A stretch of 64,000 bases of DNA. It comes from Lonepinella sp051851555. GTDB taxonomy: Bacteria; Pseudomonadota; Gammaproteobacteria; Enterobacterales; Pasteurellaceae. Shown in pieces: positions 18,446-28,014 of the stretch. The DNA lies in contig NZ_JBPDVH010000002.1 in the NCBI RefSeq assembly GCF_051851555.1, forward strand, positions 1 through 64,000, given 5' to 3'. Positions within the stretch are counted from its first letter, which is position 1, and every line of letters begins with the position of its first letter. A model generated the notes under the pieces. It was not told the DNA's origin. It did not search any database and saw nothing but the letters and a program-made list of their open reading frames with translations. A program made the translations under genes and the position numbers.

Positions 18446-21205
18446 TTAATAATCTGGCGTGCGTGCCAATAATTCACGTTTACCGTTACGCATTTCGGAT
18501 ACAATACCTTGTTCTTCCAGTTGATCCATTAAATTTGCTGCACGGTTAAAGCCAATTTTTAATCGACGTTGAATAAATGACGTAGAGGTCATACCTGTAT
18601 TCACCACGATCTCAACGGCTTTGTCAAACAGCGGATCCAATTCTTCGCTACTGGTAGCAAATCCGTCATCCTCTCCGCCCTCATTATCCTCAGCACTTTC
18701 TAAAATCGACGAAATATAATTCGGTTTGCCTCTGGCTCGCCAGTCATCCGCTACACGAGACACTTCATCATCCGACATATAGGCGCCATGTACACGCACT
18801 AAATCCGTGGTGCCATTCCCCAAATAAAGCATGTCCCCCATGCCTAATAATGCCTCGGCGCCATTTTGATCGAGAATGGTACGAGAGTCATTACGTTGCA
18901 CTACGGTAAAGGCAATACGGCTTGGGATATTGGATTTAATCAACCCCGTAATGACATCTACCGATGGACGTTGTGTAGCCAAAATAACATGGATCCCCAC
19001 AGCACGAGCTTTTTGGGTTAAACGAGCAATTAATTCTTCGATCTGTTTACCCACTTGCATCATTAAATCAGCAAACTCATCCACTATGACAACAATATAG
19101 TTCATTCGTTCTAATAATGGGGCTGTGCTGTCTAACGTATCACCGGGTTTCCAAAGTGGATCGGGAATGCCGATACCTTGTTCACGGTAGCTATCAAGGC
19201 GTTCATTAAAGCCCTCAATATTTCGTACTCGTAGTTGTGACAACAGTTGATAACGACGTTCCATTTCATCCACACACCAACGCAACGCATTGGCGGCTTT
19301 CTTCATGTCCGTCACGACTTCGGTTAATAAATGCGGAATATCGTTATAGATGGACAATTCCACCACTTTCGGGTCGATCATAATAAATTTGACTTCTTCC
19401 GGTTTCACACGGAAAAGCAAACTTAAAATCATGGTGTTGATCCCAACCGATTTTCCTGACCCCGTAGAACCCGCCACCAATAAATGTGGCGTTTTGGCTA
19501 AATCAATCACAATCGGCATGCCGCTAATATCTTTGCCTAATGCCATAGGTAATAAGGCTTTGCTATTGCGGAACTCGTCGCTGTCTAGCACATCTCGTAA
19601 TGGTACGATTTGGCGTTTTTCATTGGGCGTTTCAATACCAATATAAGGTTTCCCTGGAATACTTTCCGTGACCCGAATCGCTTTAAACATCAACGCTCGA
19701 GCTAAATCCGTATCAATTCGACTGACGGCGGAGGCTTTGACACCCGGTAATAATTCCAGTTCATAACGCGTGACCACTGGCCCGACTAACACATCTTTCA
19801 CCGTGGCTTTAATTTTAAAATTCTGTAATTGTTGCTCAATCCGTTTTGAGGTATCGAAAATTTGTTGTTCCGAAATATCTTGGGCTTGTATCACCCGTTT
19901 ATCTAACAAATCTAACAAAGGTAAATCGGTAGTGGGTTTTTCTTTAGGCGTATGATCGCCATATAATTCCACCAATTTATCAATCGGAATCGTACGCAAA
20001 CCATTTTGCATTTTTTCTTCTTCAGCTTCTTCTGGATCTTCTACTTCAATAGAAATATCATCAGGCTGATTCGCTAAATGCACGCTTAATTGTTGAGCCT
20101 GCTCTAAACGTTGCCGTTCTTTTTCTGCCTCTTGTTGAGCAAACTGTTCGGCTAATTCGGCAGAAAGATCGTCTAATCCCTCATTTTCAATTGGCATTAA
20201 CGGTTTTGCTGGTGTCAGCTTAACTTCCGGTATCACCGGCGTCGGCGTTTCTTGCGGCAATGTCACATTTAATCCATTTTCCGTTAAGAAATCGGGTCGA
20301 TTGATGTTGTCATCTTTTGTCACTTGGGAGGGTAATACAACATTGATCTCCGTTGTTTCTACACCATTCGGTTGGGCAATTTTCACTTCAGGTAAAGTTG
20401 GGTTTTCAAATTCAATCGGCTTAAATACATCATCTCCCACAAAACCCGCCGTGGTGTCCTCGTACGCTGTTTGCGTATGTTGTGGATCCGTCACGCTTCC
20501 ACCTAAACCCGAAATATGGATCGGTTGCACTGTTTCTATTTCAGTATTATCTTCCTCTTGAGGTGCCGAGGCTTGAACAGAAATGTCGTTCAGTTCTTCT
20601 TCATTTTCTGCGGTTATCTCCTCAACAGGCTCCTCATTTTTCACCGTTAACCAGTTATAAAAACGTACCACTAAACGAATCAAAGAGGCGCCAGAACAAA
20701 AAATGAACCCTAAAATACTGAACAGGACGCCAAACAGGAGTAAACCAAACTTACCCAATAATGGGAGCATATATTTCGCCAACACCCCACCCAGTACACC
20801 GCCGGCTAAATGGTCGCTCGTATGCGGGAGTAACATGGCAGACAATGCCGTCAAGCCAAGCATTAACAGAACAAAACCAAACATACGTAAGGAAAAGCGT
20901 GTCCAAGTCAAGCTATCTACTCGTTTAGTACGAATAAAATAAATCGGGGCAATACAGAGTAAGAAAGGTAATAAATGACCAACATAGCCAAATAGCACAA
21001 AAAAGAGATCGATTATCCAAGCACCCAAACGCCCAGCTTTGTTGATCACCTCATCTTGATAACTTACCACGGACCAAGCATTGTCAAAGGAACTATAACT
21101 CGACCATGCAATAATCAAATAAAAGCCGAAAAGTGCGGTCAATCCAAATAAAACTTCCACCAAATAATGGGTTGGTGAAAAGCCGTCTGTTATTTTTCTA
21201 ATCAT
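18446..21205 (-). CDS. ftsK: DNA translocase FtsK
   Basis: This septal DNA pump couples division with chromosome dimer resolution. The 919-residue protein has four or five N-terminal membrane helices (residues 20-170) and an acidic, Gln/Pro-rich linker (about 195-430). The RecA-like motor follows, with Walker A AGSTGSGKSVGIN and Walker B VVIVDEFADLM. The C-terminal gamma winged helix (about 855-919, TSTSFIQRRLKIGFNRAANLMD) reads KOPS sites and activates XerD. E. coli FtsK (1329) has a longer linker; H. influenzae FtsK is similar in size to this one. It starts 1 bp after lrp. Confidence 0.97.
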   Translation of the reverse strand: MIRKITDGFSPTHYLVEVLFGLTALFGFYLIIAWSSYSSFDNAWSVVSYQDEVINKAGRLGAWIIDLFFVLFGYVGHLLPFLLCIAPIYFIRTKRVDSLTWTRFSLRMFGFVLLMLGLTALSAMLLPHTSDHLAGGVLGGVLAKYMLPLLGKFGLLLFGVLFSILGFIFCSGASLIRLVVRFYNWLTVKNEEPVEEITAENEEELNDISVQASAPQEEDNTEIETVQPIHISGLGGSVTDPQHTQTAYEDTTAGFVGDDVFKPIEFENPTLPEVKIAQPNGVETTEINVVLPSQVTKDDNINRPDFLTENGLNVTLPQETPTPVIPEVKLTPAKPLMPIENEGLDDLSAELAEQFAQQEAEKERQRLEQAQQLSVHLANQPDDISIEVEDPEEAEEEKMQNGLRTIPIDKLVELYGDHTPKEKPTTDLPLLDLLDKRVIQAQDISEQQIFDTSKRIEQQLQNFKIKATVKDVLVGPVVTRYELELLPGVKASAVSRIDTDLARALMFKAIRVTESIPGKPYIGIETPNEKRQIVPLRDVLDSDEFRNSKALLPMALGKDISGMPIVIDLAKTPHLLVAGSTGSGKSVGINTMILSLLFRVKPEEVKFIMIDPKVVELSIYNDIPHLLTEVVTDMKKAANALRWCVDEMERRYQLLSQLRVRNIEGFNERLDSYREQGIGIPDPLWKPGDTLDSTAPLLERMNYIVVIVDEFADLMMQVGKQIEELIARLTQKARAVGIHVILATQRPSVDVITGLIKSNIPSRIAFTVVQRNDSRTILDQNGAEALLGMGDMLYLGNGTTDLVRVHGAYMSDDEVSRVADDWRARGKPNYISSILESAEDNEGGEDDGFATSSEELDPLFDKAVEIVVNTGMTSTSFIQRRLKIGFNRAANLMDQLEEQGIVSEMRNGKRELLARTPDY

Positions 21206-21206
21206 A

Positions 21207-21686
21207 TTATTTTAATTGTAAAAAATTGGTTTGTTTGACTTCTTCCATCACCACAAAGGTACGTGTATCATTCACACCGGGTAGGCGTAATAAGGTGGTG
21301 CCAAGTAATTTACGATAAGCGGACATATCCGCTACTCTGGTTTTAAGCAGATAGTCAAAATCGCCCGAGACCAGATAACATTCTTGAATATCATCCAATA
21401 ATTGCACCGCATCATTAAATTCTTCAAATACATCTGGCTTGCCACGCACAAGCGTGATTTCCACAATCACTAACAATGGCGCCTCTAATAATTCGGGATT
21501 GAGCAAAGCACGATAGCCCATAATAACGCCTTGTTTTTCTAAACGTTTTACACGCTCTAAACAAGGTGTTGGCGAAAGTCCTACTTTCTTAGATAAATCA
21601 ATATTGGAGATTTTGCCATTACGCTGTAATTCATCTAGAATTTTAATATCAATGGCATCAAAAGGCTTAACTAATTTTTTATCCAT
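21207..21686 (-). CDS. lrp: leucine-responsive regulatory protein Lrp
   Basis: This feast/famine regulator has 159 residues. The N-terminal AsnC-type helix-turn-helix (SNIDLSKKVGLSPTPCLERVKRLE, about residues 28-51) is followed by a RAM ligand-binding domain (LVSGDFDYLLKTRVADMSAY). The start at 21686 follows a strong GGGGAGC site; the ORF runs 12 codons further upstream without good support. It is immediately followed by ftsK, as in Haemophilus. Confidence 0.93.
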   Translation of the reverse strand: MDKKLVKPFDAIDIKILDELQRNGKISNIDLSKKVGLSPTPCLERVKRLEKQGVIMGYRALLNPELLEAPLLVIVEITLVRGKPDVFEEFNDAVQLLDDIQECYLVSGDFDYLLKTRVADMSAYRKLLGTTLLRLPGVNDTRTFVVMEEVKQTNFLQLK

Positions 21687-21836
21687 ATAAAGCTCCCCAT
21701 AAAAAGAATAAAATACTGTCAATTAACAGTGAATGTCTTAATATAACAGTAAATTAAATAAAATTCAGTAAAAAATAACGCACTTTATGCTTTTTATTTG
21801 GTTTAATCAATAAATGGCTAAAGATCTAATTAACAT

Positions 21837-21865
21837 TTGACCGTTTTTTATGCTTTCTCTATAAT
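21837..21865 (+). promoter_or_regulatory. sigma-70 promoter of the sirB2-like gene
   Basis: TTGACC (21837-21842) and TATAAT (21860-21865) are separated by 17 bp. The predicted start is about 18 nt before the ATG, with a GGAG ribosome site between. It is one of the clearest consensus promoters in the window. Confidence 0.85.
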
Positions 21866-21889
21866 GGCCTTTTTATTTTGGAGTGAAAA

Positions 21890-22234
21890 ATGGTACCTAT
21901 TGTTATAAAAACACATATTGTGTTTGCTTATTTAAGTTTATTTTTATTAGTGATTCGTGGTGCAATGCAACTGTCTGGCAAAGATTGGCGTGCGGTAAAA
22001 CCGCTCAAAATTCTACCGCACTTATCTGATACCGTATTATTGGTCACGGCAGCTTTTTTCTTTATCAGCTTTGGCTTTTCCATTTGGAAACTAGTGAAAC
22101 TCGCTTGCTTTGTGGGCTATGTGTTCTGTGCGTTTAAATTCTTTAGTAAGAAAATCCAACAGCCAAAACCCGTGTTCTTCGTGGGTGCTGTCTTGTGCCT
22201 ACTCGGCGCCATGTTCTTAGGCTACGGTCACTAA
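21890..22234 (+). CDS. SirB2-family inner-membrane protein
   Basis: This 114-residue integral membrane protein has four hydrophobic segments (about residues 5-24, 44-62, 66-82 and 92-110). It matches the SirB (invasion gene expression up-regulator) family by its KTHIVFAYLSLFLLVIRG start and the LPHLSDTVLL motif. The biochemical role of the family is not known. It is transcribed alone from its own promoter, divergent from lrp. Confidence 0.8.
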   Translation: MVPIVIKTHIVFAYLSLFLLVIRGAMQLSGKDWRAVKPLKILPHLSDTVLLVTAAFFFISFGFSIWKLVKLACFVGYVFCAFKFFSKKIQQPKPVFFVGAVLCLLGAMFLGYGH

Positions 22235-22240
22235 TATAAC

Positions 22241-22291
22241 AAAACCGTACTTTTGTTCGGGAAATCCGATCAAAAGTGCGGTTATTTTTTT
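22241..22291 (+). terminator. USS-type terminator after the sirB2-like gene
   Basis: The stem AACCGTACTTTTG/CAAAAGTGCGGTT (one mismatched USS arm) is followed by TTATTTTTTTG. It lies 7 bp past the stop codon and before the convergent yciH. Confidence 0.85.
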
Positions 22292-22305
22292 GCAGATTTT
22301 TTAAC

Positions 22306-22620
22306 TTATCCACCGGCCAGTTTCACCACAAAGCCTTTTTGTTCCAACAGTTGTTTCAGCAAATCTCGTTTATCGCCTTGGATTTCAATATGTCCATCTT
22401 TCACGGATCCACCACAACCACAACGTTTCTTCAGTTCAGCTGTCATCTTTTTTAGATCATCATCTGATAAATCCAAGCCAGTAATCACACAAACGCCCGC
22501 CCCTTTACGGCCACTGGTTTGGCGTTGAATACGTACAACGCCATCCCCTTTTAGACGTTCAGCTTTAGGTTTATCCGCTTTAATCCGTCCGACTTCGGTG
22601 GAATAAACTAGCTCACTCAT
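22306..22620 (-). CDS. yciH: eIF1/SUI1-family translation factor YciH
   Basis: This 104-residue protein has the SUI1 fold: VRIQRQTSGRKGAGVCVITGLDL at about residues 29-51 and KKRCGCGGSVKDGHIEIQGD at about 66-85. Related E. coli YciH can mimic parts of eIF1 in start selection. It begins on the last base of the pyrF stop codon (TAATG), so it is coupled to pyrF. Confidence 0.9.
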   Translation of the reverse strand: MSELVYSTEVGRIKADKPKAERLKGDGVVRIQRQTSGRKGAGVCVITGLDLSDDDLKKMTAELKKRCGCGGSVKDGHIEIQGDKRDLLKQLLEQKGFVVKLAGG

Positions 22621-23318
22621 TACAAGTTTGCCAACGACGCATTAATAGCACGCAATACATCTGCCGGCTTATCTGCTTGGGTAATCGGGCGACCAATCAC
22701 TAAATAATCCGCCCCCGCACCCACGGCCGCCGCAGGTGTCATGACTCGGCGTTGATCGCCAAATTCACTGCCCACAGGACGAATCCCCGGTGTCACTAAT
22801 TTAAAATGCTCACCGCAGTTTTTGCGTAAAATTTCCACTTCTTGCGGTGAACAAACGACACCGTCTAAGCCTGCACGTTGAGTTAAATGGGCTAAACGAA
22901 TCACTTGTTCTAACGGCGAGGCGTTAATCCCAATTTGTAACAGATCCAAATCTTCCATACTGGTTAATACGGTCACGCCGATTAATAAAGGTGCATCTTT
23001 GCCATAAGGTTCCAGAATATTTTTGGCCTCTTCCATCATACGCAAGCCACCACTGGCATGTAAATCCACCATCCACACACCTAAGTCAGCCGCTGAACGC
23101 ACTGCTCGAGCCACGGTATTTGGAATATCGTGATATTTTAAATCTAAAAATACCTCAAACTTACGTTGATGTAATTGTTTCAAAAAATTGGTGCCTAAAC
23201 TGGTAAACATTTCTTTACCTAATTTTAGACGACAAAGACTTGGATCAATTTGATCCACCAAGTTTAACGCATCGGATTCATTTTCATAATCTAATGCCAC
23301 AATAATTTTGCTATCCAT
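22620..23318 (-). CDS. pyrF: orotidine 5'-phosphate decarboxylase
   Basis: PyrF makes UMP in the last step of pyrimidine synthesis. The 232-residue TIM-barrel shows the catalytic cluster DLKYHDIP with Asp59, Lys61 and Asp64, the TVLTSM segment near residue 130 and the phosphate-binding GADYLVIGRPI motif near residue 210. The start at 23318 is favoured over a Met two codons upstream because the AAGGAA site is better spaced. It follows lapB and overlaps it slightly only if upstream ATGs are used. Confidence 0.96.
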   Translation of the reverse strand: MDSKIIVALDYENESDALNLVDQIDPSLCRLKLGKEMFTSLGTNFLKQLHQRKFEVFLDLKYHDIPNTVARAVRSAADLGVWMVDLHASGGLRMMEEAKNILEPYGKDAPLLIGVTVLTSMEDLDLLQIGINASPLEQVIRLAHLTQRAGLDGVVCSPQEVEILRKNCGEHFKLVTPGIRPVGSEFGDQRRVMTPAAAVGAGADYLVIGRPITQADKPADVLRAINASLANL

Positions 23319-23352
23319 ATTCATTTCCTTACTTGATGAGTTGAATGCTGTA

Positions 23353-24546
23353 TTAATTTGGAAATTCAATGCCACGAATTGGCTTAACCTTTTCCCACTG
23401 GCGACAAGATGGGCAACACCACATTAACTTATGGCTTTGATAGCCACAGTTGGTGCAACGATAATCAAAACCTTGTTTAATATGTTCGCCGACCATTTTA
23501 TGCAATAACACTAGACTATCTTTAGCACGCCCTGTTTCTGCATCATCAATTTGATATTGAATAAAACGATGAAATAAAAACATATTCGGATTGGTGCCAA
23601 TTTTTTGATAGACTTTGCTTTGTGCGGTGGCACGGCTATCTTTTTGTTCGATCACATCCGCTAAAGCTAAATCCACGCTGGCATTTGCACTAAGTTGGCT
23701 CGCTCGCACTAAAAAGAGTTCAAAATTGTCCAGTAAACCTAATTGCTGATAGCAATCTTTGAGCTGAGGTAACACTTCCCCCACATAATCCGCATTTTGA
23801 TTCAGCACATTTTCTAAAATTTTCACCGCACTTTTGAAATCGTTTTGCTGAATATACCATTTCCCCAACATCATGGACGCACGCACACAATTAGGCGATA
23901 CAGCTAAGGCTTGCTCGAGTAAACCTTTCGGATTTTCTTTGCTGTCTGCCGGTAATAAATTCGCATACTCACAATAAAATTGTGCCAATTCAATATTATC
24001 CGTTTTAGGCTCAATTTTCGCTAATTTTTCCGCCACATTAATGGCTTTTTTCCATTCTTTGGTTTTTTGATAAATAATGGCTAATTGTTGCAATGCCCCA
24101 CTGGCAAATTCAGGTTCATCCACCAACACAATATACAAATTTTCTGCCCGATCAAAAAAACCCACAGACATAAAATCTTTGGCTAATTGCTGTTTCGCTA
24201 ATAATTTCTGCTCAAAAGAATAATTAGGGCTACGATCTAAGGCTTGATGAATACGTAAGGCCCGATCCACTTCACCACGAGAGCGAAATAAGTTGCCTAA
24301 GGTGAGTTCAGCTTCAAATTGGGAGCGGTGTTCAATATCGTTTTCGGTTTCTTGCTTTTGCAGCATTTCTAAAAACAAGTCCACCGCTTTTTCGGTTTGA
24401 TTGGATAATAAAAAATTCATCCCTGTGACATAGTCTCGGGAGAATTTATTACTCACTTCTTCCTGATCTTTTTTGGCACTACGATGCCCCATATACCAAC
24501 CATAAGCGGCGGCAATCGGCAAGAGCAGGAAAAGTAATTCAATCAT
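23353..24546 (-). CDS. lapB: lipopolysaccharide assembly protein B (LapB/YciM)
   Basis: LapB is an inner-membrane adaptor that controls LpxC degradation by FtsH and hence LPS supply. The 397-residue protein has an N-terminal anchor (residues 1-18). TPR repeats cover about residues 35-340. The C-terminal rubredoxin-like metal domain has CTNCGYQ and CPSC pairs (about residues 362-382). Its length is close to E. coli LapB (389). lapA lies 2 bp upstream, as in E. coli. Confidence 0.95.
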   Translation of the reverse strand: MIELLFLLLPIAAAYGWYMGHRSAKKDQEEVSNKFSRDYVTGMNFLLSNQTEKAVDLFLEMLQKQETENDIEHRSQFEAELTLGNLFRSRGEVDRALRIHQALDRSPNYSFEQKLLAKQQLAKDFMSVGFFDRAENLYIVLVDEPEFASGALQQLAIIYQKTKEWKKAINVAEKLAKIEPKTDNIELAQFYCEYANLLPADSKENPKGLLEQALAVSPNCVRASMMLGKWYIQQNDFKSAVKILENVLNQNADYVGEVLPQLKDCYQQLGLLDNFELFLVRASQLSANASVDLALADVIEQKDSRATAQSKVYQKIGTNPNMFLFHRFIQYQIDDAETGRAKDSLVLLHKMVGEHIKQGFDYRCTNCGYQSHKLMWCCPSCRQWEKVKPIRGIEFPN

Positions 24547-24548
24547 GC

Positions 24549-24842
24549 TTATTCAGCCTTTTTCAGACTTGATGTCAACTCGTTAATTTGTTGAGTTTGG
24601 CGTTTAATTTGACGAGATAAAGCCATATTTTTGATTTTAATACGCAGATAAAAAATTCCCGTAATTAACCAGCCAAGAATTAAACCTAAACCAAATAATA
24701 TCGCTACTAAAGTTGAAAGTTTAAACTCATTTTCAGCCACAATATAGTTAAAGGTAATCACTTGATCGTTATTCGCCCCTACCGTAATCGCAACCAAAAT
24801 CACCGCAATCACGACCACCAATCCTAAAAGGTATTTAAACAT
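24549..24842 (-). CDS. lapA: lipopolysaccharide assembly protein A (LapA/YciS)
   Basis: This 97-residue inner-membrane protein has two transmembrane helices (about residues 3-22 and 43-64) and a cytoplasmic coiled coil (KNMALSRQIKRQTQQINELTSSLKKAE), the DUF1049/LapA layout. It works with LapB in LPS assembly control. The start at 24842 begins directly with the first membrane helix; the longer frame adds an unsupported leader. Confidence 0.93.
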   Translation of the reverse strand: MFKYLLGLVVVIAVILVAITVGANNDQVITFNYIVAENEFKLSTLVAILFGLGLILGWLITGIFYLRIKIKNMALSRQIKRQTQQINELTSSLKKAE

Positions 24843-24913
24843 GATACTTCCCCCTGATATAAATACTCGAGTTAAAAACGCATTCGCCTGTATTATGCCA
24901 AAAATCACTACAA

Positions 24914-24940
24914 AAAACGACACATAAATTGTGTCGTTTT
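24914..24940 (-). terminator. rho-independent terminator of ihfB
   Basis: The stem AAAACGACACA/TGTGTCGTTTT has a 5-nt loop and is followed on the minus strand by TTTTTTG. It separates ihfB from the lapA-lapB-pyrF-yciH group, which therefore needs its own promoter in 24843-24913. Confidence 0.85.
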
Positions 24941-24965
24941 AATATATTTACGCCGAGCAATCAAA

Positions 24966-25247
24966 TTATTGATCAACACGCTCTTTTAATTCTTTACCCA
25001 CTTTAAAGTGCGGTACACATTTTGCTTGTAATTTCACGCTTTCGCCCGTTTTTGGATTGCGTCCTACTCTTGGTTGACGGCAATGCAATGAAAAGCTACC
25101 AAAACCACGCACTTCAATACGATTACCATTTTCTAAGGTTTGCGAAAGCTGTTCTAAAATCTCTTTTACTGAATTTTCAACGGTTTTCACTGCAAGAGAT
25201 GGGTGTTTTTCAATTAATGTGTCGATAAGTTCTGATTTGGTTGTCAT
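24966..25247 (-). CDS. ihfB: integration host factor subunit beta
   Basis: This 93-residue HU/IHF-family DNA-bending protein pairs with IhfA. It has the family start MTTKSELIDTLIEKHPSL and the arm sequence RNPKTGESVKLQAKCVPHFKVGKEL, including the intercalating-proline region. The beta rather than alpha assignment fits the rpsA-ihfB order known from enterobacteria. A USS covers the codons for the C-terminal part (near 25005). Confidence 0.95.
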   Translation of the reverse strand: MTTKSELIDTLIEKHPSLAVKTVENSVKEILEQLSQTLENGNRIEVRGFGSFSLHCRQPRVGRNPKTGESVKLQAKCVPHFKVGKELKERVDQ

Positions 25248-25385
25248 AATTTATTCCTTGTTTTTGAGCCAATAAAACAACGTAATTATTCTAAATTAAA
25301 ATACATACGTGGTTTTACTTTACGTAGCTTCGCTGTTCCTTTAGAAACGAAAAAGTGCGGTGCAAAATACTTAATTTTTTAATCA

Positions 25386-25407
25386 CTGGCGTGCCTAGAC
25401 ACGCCAG
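25386..25407. terminator. hairpin downstream of rpsA
   Basis: A perfect 8-bp stem CTGGCGTG/CACGCCAG has a 6-nt loop and lies 20 bp past the rpsA stop. On the minus strand it is followed by TGATTAAAA rather than a T-run, so it may be a processing or stabilising hairpin more than a classical terminator. ihfB lies 139 bp further on. Confidence 0.5.
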
Positions 25408-25426
25408 TTTTATTTATGCGAATAAA

Positions 25427-27076
25427 TTATTCGCCTTTCGCTTGTGCAAATGCGGCTGCCATTGCATTAGGAATAGCCACTTCTTCTTGTTTGCTATTCA
25501 CGCTTGCTACGGCTGCAGCTTCTTCAGCTTGATCTTTCGCTTTCACAGATAAGTGAACGATACGAGATTTACGATCTACACCAGTGTATTTCGCTTCAAC
25601 CACATCACCTGCTGCCACTTCGCTTGTTAAGTCTGCTGCACGGATATAGCCTTCAACGCCACCGGCTAATTCAACTTTGGCACCTTTGCTGTCAGCTTCA
25701 ACAACAGTTGCTGATAATACAGCACCTTTTTTGTTGATTGCCACAAAGTTGTTGAACGGATCTTCTTCTAATTGTTTGATACCTAAAGAGATACGTTCTT
25801 TGGCTGAATCAACTTGTAACACAACGGCTGCGACTTCGTCACCTTTTTTGTATTGACGAACGGCTTCTTCACCTTGTACATTCCAAGAAATGTCAGATAA
25901 GTGAACTAAACCATCGATACCACCTTCAAGACCGATGAAGATACCGAAATCAGTGATAGATTTGATTTTACCTTCAACTTTGTCGCCTTTGTTGTGGGTT
26001 TCAGCAAATTGTAACCATGGGTTTGGTTTGCATTGTTTTAAGCCTAAAGAAATACGACGACGTTCTTCGTCAATTTCTAACACCATCACTTCAACCACAT
26101 CTCCAAGGCTCACCACTTTAGATGGGTGAATGTTTTTGTTAGTCCAATCCATTTCTGAAACGTGAACTAAACCTTCAACACCGTCTAAAATCTCAACGAA
26201 ACAGCCGTAATCAGTCAAGTTAGTCACTTTACCGGTTAATTTGCTGTTTACTGGGTGATTTTCAGCAATCGCCGCCCAAGGATCTTGACCTAATTGTTTT
26301 AAGCCTAAAGACACACGAGTACGATCTTTGTCGAATTTTAATACTTTAACGGTGATTTCATCACCTACATTCACGATTTCGCCTGGGTGTTTAACACGTT
26401 TCCAAGCCATATCTGTGATGTGTAATAAACCATCCACACCGCCTAAGTCAACAAATGCACCGTACTCAGTTAAGTTTTTAACTACACCTTTAACTTCTGC
26501 ACCTTCGGCAAGATTCGCTAATACTTCATCACGATCTTGATTGCTTTCAGATTCAATAACCGCACGACGTGAAACAACAACGTTGTTGCGTTTTTGGTCT
26601 AATTTGATAACTTTGAATTCTACTTCTTTACCGAGTAAATGATCTGCATCACGAGTTGGACGAGTATCTACTAATGAACCTGGTAAGAACGCACGCACAC
26701 CGTTTAATTCAACAGTGAAACCGCCTTTTACTTTACCATTCACTAAACCGATCACGCTAGCTTGAGCTTCGAATGCTTTTTCTAATTCGATCCAAGATTC
26801 GTGACGTACCGCTTTCTCACGAGAAAGTTTAGTTTCACCGTAACCGTCTTCAACTGCATCTAATGCAACGTTTACTACGTCGCCAATTTTAACCTCAACT
26901 TCACCTTGAGCGTTAGTGAACTCTTCAGCTGGAATACGTGCTTCAGATTTTAAACCAGCATCTACGTAAACAAAGCCTTTTTCGATAGCCACAACGTGAC
27001 CTTTAACGATTGAGCCTAAACGAGTTTCAAGGTTATTTAATGATTCTTCAAAGAGTTGAGCGAAAGATTCTGACAT
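25427..27076 (-). CDS. rpsA: 30S ribosomal protein S1
   Basis: S1 is the RNA-binding protein needed for most mRNA recruitment to the 30S subunit. The 549-residue protein has six S1 domains in series, the later ones marked by repeats such as GVDGLLHITDMAW, GVEGLVHVSEMDW and GIDGLVHLSDISW. The length is close to E. coli S1 (557). The rpsA-ihfB and cmk-rpsA neighbours match the enterobacterial order. Confidence 0.98.
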   Translation of the reverse strand: MSESFAQLFEESLNNLETRLGSIVKGHVVAIEKGFVYVDAGLKSEARIPAEEFTNAQGEVEVKIGDVVNVALDAVEDGYGETKLSREKAVRHESWIELEKAFEAQASVIGLVNGKVKGGFTVELNGVRAFLPGSLVDTRPTRDADHLLGKEVEFKVIKLDQKRNNVVVSRRAVIESESNQDRDEVLANLAEGAEVKGVVKNLTEYGAFVDLGGVDGLLHITDMAWKRVKHPGEIVNVGDEITVKVLKFDKDRTRVSLGLKQLGQDPWAAIAENHPVNSKLTGKVTNLTDYGCFVEILDGVEGLVHVSEMDWTNKNIHPSKVVSLGDVVEVMVLEIDEERRRISLGLKQCKPNPWLQFAETHNKGDKVEGKIKSITDFGIFIGLEGGIDGLVHLSDISWNVQGEEAVRQYKKGDEVAAVVLQVDSAKERISLGIKQLEEDPFNNFVAINKKGAVLSATVVEADSKGAKVELAGGVEGYIRAADLTSEVAAGDVVEAKYTGVDRKSRIVHLSVKAKDQAEEAAAVASVNSKQEEVAIPNAMAAAFAQAKGE

Positions 27077-27110
27077 AATTAATCTTCTTTAATAAGTTAA
27101 TAACATCCAC

Positions 27111-27134
27111 TTAAAATCCGTAACAAGTGGGGTT
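27111..27134 (-). promoter_or_regulatory. hairpin in the cmk-rpsA spacer
   Basis: The stem CCACTT/AAGTGG with a 12-nt loop lies 35 bp upstream of the rpsA start. In enterobacteria the rpsA leader folds into hairpins that S1 itself recognises, so this could be part of an autoregulatory leader. No larger fold was computed. Confidence 0.3.
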
Positions 27135-27185
27135 GATAATAAAAGTCTATCCGTCCTTGAATAAACCGAAAAAATGTATTTGAAA

Positions 27186-27860
27186 TTAGCTTTTCACTTT
27201 CAGTGCAATGTAATCTAGGGCTTGCTGAATCACTTCATCAATGGACAATTCCGTACTGTCTAACAATAACGCATCATCCGCAGGTTTCAGTGGTGCAACC
27301 GCTCGATTTCTATCCCGAAAGTCACGATCTTGAATCTCGGCTAAAATCTGTGCAAAGTTACCATTAATTCCTTTATTTTGCAACTGTTTAAATCGTCTTT
27401 TTGCTCTTTCTTCGCTACTTGCGTCTAAAAATAGCTTCACTTGGGCATTGGGGAACACCACCGTCCCCATATCGCGTCCATCCGCAATCAAGCCCCCTTG
27501 TTGAGCAAAGTCTTGTTGCAACTGCAAAAGTGCGGTGCGAACTTGCGGAAAAATTGCCACTTTAGAAGCCGCTTCGGCGACTTCCTGCGTTCTAATCTGA
27601 CCACTAACATTTTCGCCATTTAACAAAATACTCACTTCGCCATTCTCGGGTAAAAATTGGACATCCAAATGACGAGCCAAATCCGCTAATGCTAATTCGT
27701 CTGCTAAATCCACCGCACTTTTCAGGGCGGCCAATGCCGTGACACGATAAATCGCCCCACTGTCCAACAACGCAAAGCCCAATTTTTCCGCCAAGGCATA
27801 ACAAAGCGTGCCTTTGCCTGCACCGCTTGGGCCATCGACCGTAATAATAATATTTTCCAT
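27186..27860 (-). CDS. cmk: cytidylate kinase
   Basis: Cmk phosphorylates CMP and dCMP. The 224-residue P-loop kinase has Walker A DGPSGAGKGTL near residue 9, the LLDSGAIYR substrate motif, GRDMGTVVFP and the RDFRDRNRAVAPL lid motif. The start at 27860 is chosen from the family N-terminus; the frame runs 57 codons upstream through non-coding sequence. The gene precedes rpsA by 109 bp and is divergent from argF. Confidence 0.96.
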   Translation of the reverse strand: MENIIITVDGPSGAGKGTLCYALAEKLGFALLDSGAIYRVTALAALKSAVDLADELALADLARHLDVQFLPENGEVSILLNGENVSGQIRTQEVAEAASKVAIFPQVRTALLQLQQDFAQQGGLIADGRDMGTVVFPNAQVKLFLDASSEERAKRRFKQLQNKGINGNFAQILAEIQDRDFRDRNRAVAPLKPADDALLLDSTELSIDEVIQQALDYIALKVKS

Positions 27861-28014
27861 CTTCACATTTCCTGTTTTATGTTTATTGGAATTATACCGT
27901 TGAGAAAGAAAATTTAATAGCTGAAAACACAGGTTAAAAATGATTTTTGTTATCTTGATTGAAAAATTTATTGTAGAATTATCCTTGTTAACACAACAAT
28001 TAAAGGAAATTCCT